DNA from: JBOGEB01 sp050743125
Lineage (GTDB): Bacteria > Actinomycetota > Nitriliruptoria > Euzebyales > Egibacteraceae
DNA length: 11,881 bases
Reading direction: 5' to 3'
Assembly (NCBI GenBank): GCA_050743125.1
Contig: JBOGEB010000136.1
Location: 1 to 11,881 of the forward strand
Shown: positions 7,091-11,881 of the stretch, in pieces
Layout: each line of letters opens with the position of its first letter
Position numbering within the stretch: position 1 is the stretch's first letter
Position numbers and translations under genes: made by a program
The notes under the pieces: generated by a model
Database searches by the model: none
What the model was told of the DNA's origin: nothing
Seen by the model: only the letters and a program-made list of their open reading frames with translations

Positions 7091-10000
7091 ATGTCGTTCT
7101 CCCCTCCGCAGAAGCAACCCGATCACGTCGCGCTCGAGCACCGGGTGCTCGAGCGTTGGCGGCAGCAGCGCACGTTCTCCACGCTGTGCGAGCGGAACCG
7201 TGAGGGGGTGCGGGGGGACGCCCCCGGTGGACCCGGGCGCGAGCGGTTCTCGTTCATTGACGGGCCGATCACCGCGAACAACCCGATGGGCGTGCACCAC
7301 GCGTGGGGGCGGACGCTGAAGGACGTCTGGCAGCGTTACCACGCGCTGCTCGGCAAGGACCTGCGCTATCAGAACGGGTTCGACTGCCAGGGCCTGTGGG
7401 TCGAGGTCGAGGTCGAGAAGGCGCTCGGCCTGAACTCCAAGCCCGAGATCGAGCAGTACGGGCTCGGCCGTTTCGCCCGGGCGTGCCGTGACCGGGTCGC
7501 CAAGTACGCGGCGGTGCAGACCGCTCAGTCCATCCGCCTGGGCCAGTGGATGGACTGGGACCGCAGCTACTTCACGATGACCGACGTCAACATCAGCTCC
7601 ATCTGGGGCTTCCTCGCCGAGTGCTACGACCGCGGCTGGCTCTACCAGGGCTACCGGTCGATGCCGTGGTGCCCGCGGTGCGGCACGTCGCTGTCGCAGC
7701 ACGAGCTGGCCGACTCGTACTCGACGCTCACGCACCCGTCGCTGTACGTCCGCTTCCCGCTGGTGGACCGCGCACACGAGCACCTCGTCGTGTGGACGAC
7801 GACCCCGTGGACGCTCACCGCGAACGTCGCCGCCGCGCTGGACCCTGAGGCGTCCTTCGCGAAGGTCGAGACCCTGGCCGGGATCGCGTACGTCGCCGTC
7901 GCACGCCTGGAGCACTCGCCCGTAGAGGGCAAGGTGGTCGGCACCGTCCTCGGCGCCGACCTCGTCGGGCTGCGTTATGCCGGGCCGTTCGACGACCTGC
8001 CCGCACAGCGGGGGGTCGAGCATCGGGTGGTCGCCTGGAAAGAGGCGACGGGAGACGAGGGCACGGGCATCGTGCACATCGCGCCTGGCTGCGGTGAGGA
8101 GGACTACGAGCTCGGCCGCGAGGAGGGGTTGGCCGTCATCGTCCCGGTCGACGAGGCCGGCCGGTTCACCGACGCGTTCGGCTGGCTCCACGGCCTGCAG
8201 ACCGCCGAGGCCGCGCCGATGATCGTCGATGACCTCGGCCGGCGCGGCCGGCTGGTCGAGGCCGGCGAGATCAGCCACCGCTATCCGGTCTGCTGGCGGT
8301 GCGGGCAGGAGCTGATCTTCCGCCTGGTCGAGGAGTGGTTCATCGACTGCGACGAGCTGCGCCAGCCGATGATCGAGGCGGCGCGCACCGTCGAGTGGAC
8401 CCCTCCGCAGTACGGCAAGCGGATGGAGGACTGGCTGCGGAACATGGGCGACTGGTGCATCAGCCGTCGCCGCTACTGGGGCCTGCCGCTGCCGTTCTGG
8501 TACTGCGACGACGGCCACCTGACGATCGTGGGGTCGAAGAAGGAGCTGCTGTCCAAGGCACTTTCGGGGGTCGAGCAGCTCGAGGAGCTCCACCGGCCGT
8601 GGATCGACGCGGTGACGATCCCTTGCGCGACCTGCGGCAAGGTCGCGACGCGGACCACGGACGTCGGCGACTGCTGGCTCGATGCGGGGATCGTGCCGTT
8701 CTCGACCCTGGGGTGGCGCAACGACACCTGGATCGAGGCCGGATACGCCGAGGGCGCCGGAGTCGGGGTCACTAAGGCCGACCTGCCCGACCACGTCTAC
8801 TGGCAGACGTGGTTCCCCGCCGACTGGGTCTCGGAGATGCGCGAGCAGATCCGCCTGTGGTTCTACTCGCTGCTGTTCATGAGCGTGACGCTGACCGGGC
8901 GGGCGCCGTACCGGCGGGTGCTTACGTACGAGAAGGTCAACGACGAGACCGGCCGCCCCATGCACAAGTCGTGGGGCAACGCGATCTGGTTCGACGAGGC
9001 CGTCGAGTCGATGGGCGCCGACATCATGCGTTGGCTCTACGCCGCCCAGCCGCCCGCCCAGAACCTCAACTTCGGCTACGGCCCCGCCAACGACGTGAGG
9101 CGGCGCTTCCTCACGCTCTGGAACACGTACTCGTTCTTGGTGCGCTACGCGCTGATCGACGGATGGGCGCCGCAGCTGTCGGTGCTGGAGTCCGGGCCGG
9201 ACCTCTCGGCCGCGCGCCCGCTCGACCGGTGGATGGTCGCGCGGACCCAGCAGCTCATCGCCGAGTGCCGAGCCGGTCTCGACGAGTTCTGCTCGCCGCG
9301 TCTGGTCCGCGCCGCTGAGGCGTTCGTCGAGGACCTGTCGAACTGGTACGTACGACGGTCGCGGGACCGCTTCTGGGGCTCACACGGGGCGGACAAGCAG
9401 GTGGCGTACGAGACGTGCTGGTACGCGCTGGTCCAGCTAGCGCGCTGCCTCGCGCCGGTCACGCCGTTCCTCGCCGACGAGCTGTGGGAACGGCTCGTGG
9501 TGGACGTCTGTGCCGGCGCCGAGCCGAGCGTGCACCTGGCCGGCTACCCGATCGTGGACCCGGCGCTGCTCGACGAGGCGGTGCTCGCCGAGATGGCCGC
9601 CGTCCGCGAGGTCGTGGTCGCCGGCCGCGCCGCCCGCGACCAGGCGCAGATCAAGACCCGCCAGCCGTTGGCCGCGCTGATCGTGGCAACGGCCGACGCC
9701 GGGCGCCGGGCGCGGCTGCAGGTGCACGCCGACCTCGTGACCGCCGAGCTGTCCGTGAAGGAGCTGCGGCTCGTCACGTCGTCGGAGGATTTCGCCCAGA
9801 CCGAGGCCGTGCCCAACTTCCGCGTGCTCGGGCCGCGCTACGGCCCGGACGTGCAGCACATCCAGCGTCTTTTGCGTGCCGGTGACTACGAGCACGACGG
9901 CGACCGGTTGAAAGTGGGCTGTGAGGGGGCCGGGGGGACGCCCCCGAGATCCTGGACGCTCGAGCCGGGCGAGTTCGAGGTCCGCACCCGGGCTCGCGAG

Positions 10001-10273
10001 GGGTTCGCGGTCGCCGGCGGCGACGGCTTCGCCGTGGCGCTCGAGGTCACGATCACGCCCGAGCTCGCGGTCGAGGGCGCGGCGCGCGACCTCATCCGCG
10101 CCGTCCAGGAGCTGCGCAAACAGGCCGACCTCGAGCTGACCGACCGCATCCGCATCACCTACCCGCCGTCCGACCGCGACACCTTCGCCGCGCTCGGCGA
10201 CTGGATCCGCCACGAAACCCTCGCCGACGCCGCCGACGAAGGCCCCGAGCTGGCGATCAATCGGCCCTCGTAA
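7091..10273 (+). CDS. ileS: Isoleucyl-tRNA synthetase, divergent type with GVHH and PMHKS motifs
   Basis: This is a 1060-residue class I synthetase whose overall order of domains is that of IleRS. It has the editing-domain motif VWTTTPWTLTAN and GTGIVHIAPGCGEED with Asp near 338. Further on are WCISRRRYWGLPLP, SNWYVRRSRDRFWG and an IleRS-like C-terminal domain (QELRKQADLELTDRI). Several catalytic signatures depart from consensus: HIGH is GVHH (67-70, in NPMGVHHAWGR), GWDCHGLP is GFDCQGLW (96-103), GQxRGWF is EQIRLWF (585-591), and KMSKS is PMHKS followed by WGN (623-630). GXHH swaps of HIGH are known in some IleRS2 enzymes and are linked to very high mupirocin resistance. Two copies of a GC-rich palindromic repeat are read through in frame. 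The start is 7091: the longer open frame upstream is antisense to the divergent gene, and a leaderless promoter ends 7 bases before this ATG. It may be the native synthetase of the host. Confidence 0.9.
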   Translation: MSFSPPQKQPDHVALEHRVLERWRQQRTFSTLCERNREGVRGDAPGGPGRERFSFIDGPITANNPMGVHHAWGRTLKDVWQRYHALLGKDLRYQNGFDCQGLWVEVEVEKALGLNSKPEIEQYGLGRFARACRDRVAKYAAVQTAQSIRLGQWMDWDRSYFTMTDVNISSIWGFLAECYDRGWLYQGYRSMPWCPRCGTSLSQHELADSYSTLTHPSLYVRFPLVDRAHEHLVVWTTTPWTLTANVAAALDPEASFAKVETLAGIAYVAVARLEHSPVEGKVVGTVLGADLVGLRYAGPFDDLPAQRGVEHRVVAWKEATGDEGTGIVHIAPGCGEEDYELGREEGLAVIVPVDEAGRFTDAFGWLHGLQTAEAAPMIVDDLGRRGRLVEAGEISHRYPVCWRCGQELIFRLVEEWFIDCDELRQPMIEAARTVEWTPPQYGKRMEDWLRNMGDWCISRRRYWGLPLPFWYCDDGHLTIVGSKKELLSKALSGVEQLEELHRPWIDAVTIPCATCGKVATRTTDVGDCWLDAGIVPFSTLGWRNDTWIEAGYAEGAGVGVTKADLPDHVYWQTWFPADWVSEMREQIRLWFYSLLFMSVTLTGRAPYRRVLTYEKVNDETGRPMHKSWGNAIWFDEAVESMGADIMRWLYAAQPPAQNLNFGYGPANDVRRRFLTLWNTYSFLVRYALIDGWAPQLSVLESGPDLSAARPLDRWMVARTQQLIAECRAGLDEFCSPRLVRAAEAFVEDLSNWYVRRSRDRFWGSHGADKQVAYETCWYALVQLARCLAPVTPFLADELWERLVVDVCAGAEPSVHLAGYPIVDPALLDEAVLAEMAAVREVVVAGRAARDQAQIKTRQPLAALIVATADAGRRARLQVHADLVTAELSVKELRLVTSSEDFAQTEAVPNFRVLGPRYGPDVQHIQRLLRAGDYEHDGDRLKVGCEGAGGTPPRSWTLEPGEFEVRTRAREGFAVAGGDGFAVALEVTITPELAVEGAARDLIRAVQELRKQADLELTDRIRITYPPSDRDTFAALGDWIRHETLADAADEGPELAINRPS
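7200..7226 (+). repeat. Short GC-rich palindromic repeat inside ileS, copy 1
   Basis: GTGAGGGGG, then TG, then CGGGGGGACGCCCCCG. The core GGGGG/ACG/CCCCC can form a hairpin. It is translated as part of REGVRGDAPG, in a stretch where the synthetase family normally has a shorter linker before the FIDGP strand. A second copy is at 9921-9946. Confidence 0.75.
9921..9946 (+). repeat. Short GC-rich palindromic repeat inside ileS, copy 2
   Basis: GTGAGGGGG, then C, then CGGGGGGACGCCCCCG. It is identical to copy 1 except for one base fewer between the two parts. That shifts the reading phase, so the peptide (CEGAGGTPPR) differs from that of copy 1. Sequence conserved across different frames argues that the DNA, not the peptide, is the repeated unit. 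Confidence 0.75.
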
Positions 10274-10320
10274 TACCCGGCGCGCGGCGCGTTGAACGCT
10301 GATCAGCCATCATTTCTCCG

Positions 10321-10821
10321 GTGTCAACCGCGTCCGAGCTGCTCAAGGCCGCGCGCAGAACAACGCGCATGAGTCAGCGCGCGCTCGCCGTCCGCGCCGG
10401 CACGAGCCAGTCAGTGGTCCAGCGCATCGAGGCGGGACAGGTTCAGCCGTCGCTCGAGACGCTGGCACGCCTCCTGCGAGCAGCAGGCCATGAGCTCCGC
10501 GTCGAGGCAGTCCCGACAGCAGGCGAAGATCCCGGAGGGCTCCGACGGCTCCTGCGGGAGCGCCGCGACGACATCGTTGCCGTCGCCGAACGCCACGGCG
10601 CCCGGAACGTCCGGGTTTTCGGGTCTGTGGCGCGCGGTGACCATAAGGCGACCAGCGACATCGACCTGCTGGTCGACTTCGACCACGGCCGCTCGGTGTT
10701 CGACCTTCTGCGCATCGAGCACGAGCTGACTGACCTTCTGGGAGCGCCCGTCCAAGTGGTTTCGTCTGGAGGCCTGCGCGATCGAGACCAGCATGTCCGC
10801 CAGGAGGCCGTGCCCCTGTGA
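10321..10821 (+). CDS. XRE-type HTH fused to minimal nucleotidyltransferase (MntA-like antitoxin)
   Basis: This 166-residue protein has two parts. Residues about 5-60 form an XRE-family helix-turn-helix (LLKAARRTTRMSQRALAVRA, then SQSVVQRIEAGQVQPSLETL). Residues about 75-166 form a minimal nucleotidyltransferase with the signature GSVARGDHKATSDIDLLV (101-118, Asp113 and Asp115). In MNT/HEPN toxin-antitoxin pairs the MNT protein neutralises the HEPN ribonuclease, in studied cases by adding AMP, and the fused HTH would allow operator binding and autoregulation. The third acidic residue usual in VDVV is Gln145 here (GAPVQVV), so catalysis may be lost. The start is a GTG with no Shine-Dalgarno, 47 bases after ileS. 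Its TGA overlaps the GTG of the next gene by 4 bases, the normal operon arrangement for this pair. The partner toxin is truncated. Confidence 0.85.
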   Translation: MSTASELLKAARRTTRMSQRALAVRAGTSQSVVQRIEAGQVQPSLETLARLLRAAGHELRVEAVPTAGEDPGGLRRLLRERRDDIVAVAERHGARNVRVFGSVARGDHKATSDIDLLVDFDHGRSVFDLLRIEHELTDLLGAPVQVVSSGGLRDRDQHVRQEAVPL

Positions 10822-10964
10822 CCGAGCAGGCACGGCCCAGCCGCACGCAGTTGCTCCTGGATGATCTCCGCGACGCGTGCCACGTAGCTCAAGACATCGT
10901 CCGGCGTGGCCGGCCGCCGAAACAGCGATTGCTGCTGAGCAGTTTGTCGGGTGCGACCTCGTAG
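10818..10964 (+). pseudogene. Truncated HEPN-type toxin gene (partner of the MNT antitoxin)
   Basis: A GTG at 10818 overlaps the antitoxin stop (GTGA) and opens a 48-codon frame ending at TAG 10962-10964. The first ~31 residues (TEQARPSRTQLLLDDLRDAC, then HVAQDIVRRG) look like the N-terminal helix of a HEPN/DUF86 protein. From 10911 on the sequence is the methyltransferase repeat read in another frame (RPPKQRLLLSSLSGATS), so the RxxxxH ribonuclease motif and most of the fold are missing. The family is usually 110-150 residues. Assignment rests mainly on position and overlap with the MNT gene. Confidence 0.65.
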
Positions 10965-11506
10965 CGGCGTTCTGGAGCATCACGTATCCCCTGCAGGCAC
11001 TGTTCGAACTCGAGGTCGACGCGGAGGGGCGCGTGCAGCAGCGCGTGCCGAACGAGGTGGGCTATGCGCGCGTACAGCGATTCCTCAAGGCGTTCTTCCA
11101 GCCGGGCCGTACCTATGTCGCGCTCGCCTTCGACCCGTCCTCCGTCGAGCAGCGTTGGGTGACCGCACAGTGGACACAGATCGGCGACTTCCCCGGCGGC
11201 TCCCGCGAGGCGCTGCTGGACCTTCTCTTCTGGCACCTGTTCGGCTTACGCACAGGCGGAGCCACCGTGAACGTGCGCCGCGTCAGGGGGCACCTCGTCT
11301 GCCAGGACGAGATCGATCTGGAGCGCGTCTTCCTCGTCCATCACCTCCGAGGTCTCGTTCCGGCGGCCCGCGGCCGAGACTGGTTACGCGCCAGGCTCTT
11401 GCAGGACATGCGGGAACTTCGGCTTCCTTCGGGCGGCTATCGCGTTCCCGCCGGGATGCACCTCATCGAGGCCATGGTTCCTGCACGCACCAATCCGCCT
11501 TCCTGA
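10911..11506 (+). pseudogene. 5'-truncated methyltransferase copy (direct repeat, copy 2)
   Basis: This 596-base segment matches 5770-6365 with three mismatches and keeps the same reading frame to the stop. It encodes only the part equivalent to residues about 101-297. The SAM-binding motif I (LELGCGTGRF) and the following acidic strand are absent, so it cannot be a working methyltransferase. Upstream it is joined directly to the broken HEPN gene, which gives it a possible start only inside foreign sequence. The near identity suggests a recent duplication or ongoing gene conversion. Confidence 0.92.
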
Positions 11507-11515
11507 CAAGCCTCA

Positions 11516-11539
11516 GTTCCCCGCCGACTGGGTCTCGGA
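11516..11539 (+). pseudogene. ileS gene fragment 2 (24-base exact match)
   Basis: Bases 11516-11539 are identical to 8812-8835 of the downstream ileS, where they encode FPADWVSE. Flanking bases on both sides do not match. The piece begins 9 bases after the stop of the second methyltransferase copy, parallel to fragment 1 beyond the first copy, but it comes from a different part of the gene. Confidence 0.6.
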
Positions 11540-11562
11540 TTCCCGACCGTCAATGTGCTTGT

Positions 11563-11600
11563 GGCCAGGATTCGTCACGCATGCGTGCGATTCCCTGGCC
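11563..11600. repeat. 38-base dyad-symmetric element
   Basis: Seven-base arms GGCCAGG and CCTGGCC enclose a perfect 12-base palindrome CACGCATGCGTG, with exactly 6 unpaired bases on each side (ATTCGT and CGATTC). The whole is centred on one point. It lies in noncoding sequence among gene fragments. It could be a protein-binding or recombination site, or a relic hairpin; no T-run makes an intrinsic terminator unlikely. Confidence 0.5.
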
Positions 11601-11627
11601 GTGTGCATTTCTGGCTCACACACCAGC

Positions 11628-11776
11628 TCAAGGGGCCACCTCGAGCATCCGCTCGGTGTAGGCGGCGAACAACACCAGCCGTTGCTCGGGGTGCCGGCCA
11701 CCCGCAGTGCGTCCGCCGGCCGGTCCTGATAGGTGAGCGCGACGATGTTCAGCACCAGCGGGGACTGCAGGAAATC
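11628..11776 (-). pseudogene. Remnant of a NACHT-type STAND ATPase gene, frameshifted
   Basis: Read on the minus strand from 11776, one frame gives FLQSPLVLNIVALTYQDRPA followed by DALRVAGTP. After a shift of one base near 11686-11692, the next frame gives EQRLVLFAAYTERMLEVAP and a TGA at 11630-11628. The block resembles the segment P-L-M-L-S-I-M-x-L-A-Y ... R-x-x-L-F-x-x-Y-x-x-R-M found after the NTPase core of bacterial NACHT proteins, many of which act in phage defence. The frameshift and the lack of recognisable sequence toward the window end show that it is dead or incomplete. The match is from memory of the family, not a search. Confidence 0.5.
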
Positions 11777-11881
11777 CGGCTCTCGGCATGGACCTGTGGG
11801 TGGGTTGCGCGGTCGTCGCGCCTGCCGCCCGCAGGCTCCGGACGCTCCACGACCGGCAGAGACGCCGCGCGTGCGGGCGCG

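Noticed and set aside
7028..8965. Long minus-strand extension upstream of the unknown gene, giving an 889-codon frame
   Set aside because: Everything before the ATG at 7027 is antisense to the downstream IleRS, and the leaderless promoter supports the start at 7027.
10877..11506. A second, complete methyltransferase gene
   Set aside because: It lacks the SAM-binding motif and the first 100 residues; its apparent start is in the broken HEPN gene.
5770..11506. Composite transposon bounded by the methyltransferase repeats
   Set aside because: The repeats encode no transposase or integrase, show no terminal inverted repeats, and no target-site duplication was visible.

Overview
This is a high-GC, gene-dense segment that most resembles Actinomycetota. 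Two supports for that are GTG starts and a pair of apparently leaderless divergent genes. A Thermoleophilia-like or other deep actinobacterial source is possible, but this cannot be settled from the window. No rRNA, tRNA, CRISPR array or transposase was found.

Layout, left to right. (1) 1-1230, minus strand: glyA, serine hydroxymethyltransferase, almost complete and cut by the window edge. (2) 1401-6365, plus strand: a block of three genes. These are an orphan QueC-like PP-loop ATPase, a complete isoleucyl-tRNA synthetase (IleRS) of the Mycobacterium/eukaryote-like type with a canonical HYGH motif, and a class I SAM-dependent methyltransferase starting 12 bases after the IleRS stop. (3) 6366-7090: a scar region. 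It holds a 54-base fragment of a different ileS, then a minus-strand gene of unknown function whose 3' end has been replaced, then two head-to-head leaderless promoters. (4) 7091-10273: a second, very different IleRS. Its HIGH motif is rearranged to GVHH and its KMSKS motif reads PMHKS. Two copies of a short GC-rich palindromic repeat sit inside its reading frame. (5) 10321-11881: a decayed island. It contains an XRE-helix-turn-helix/nucleotidyltransferase fusion antitoxin, its HEPN-type toxin cut after about 31 codons, a 596-base near-identical copy of the methyltransferase 3' two-thirds, a 24-base exact piece of the downstream ileS, and a frameshifted remnant of a NACHT-type STAND ATPase.

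How the parts relate. Two IleRS genes of different architecture lie on either side of one methyltransferase. Both copies of that methyltransferase are followed by scraps of the GVHH-type ileS. This looks like repeated recombination around ileS, in which a QueC-like/IleRS/methyltransferase block was placed between glyA and the divergent unknown-gene/ileS pair, and one copy of its tail landed inside a toxin-antitoxin operon. IleRS duplication is an established route to tolerance of IleRS inhibitors such as mupirocin, so a resistance or self-protection role for one of the pair is a reasonable inference, not a demonstrated fact. The QueC-like/IleRS/methyltransferase trio is the best candidate here for an undescribed functional unit.
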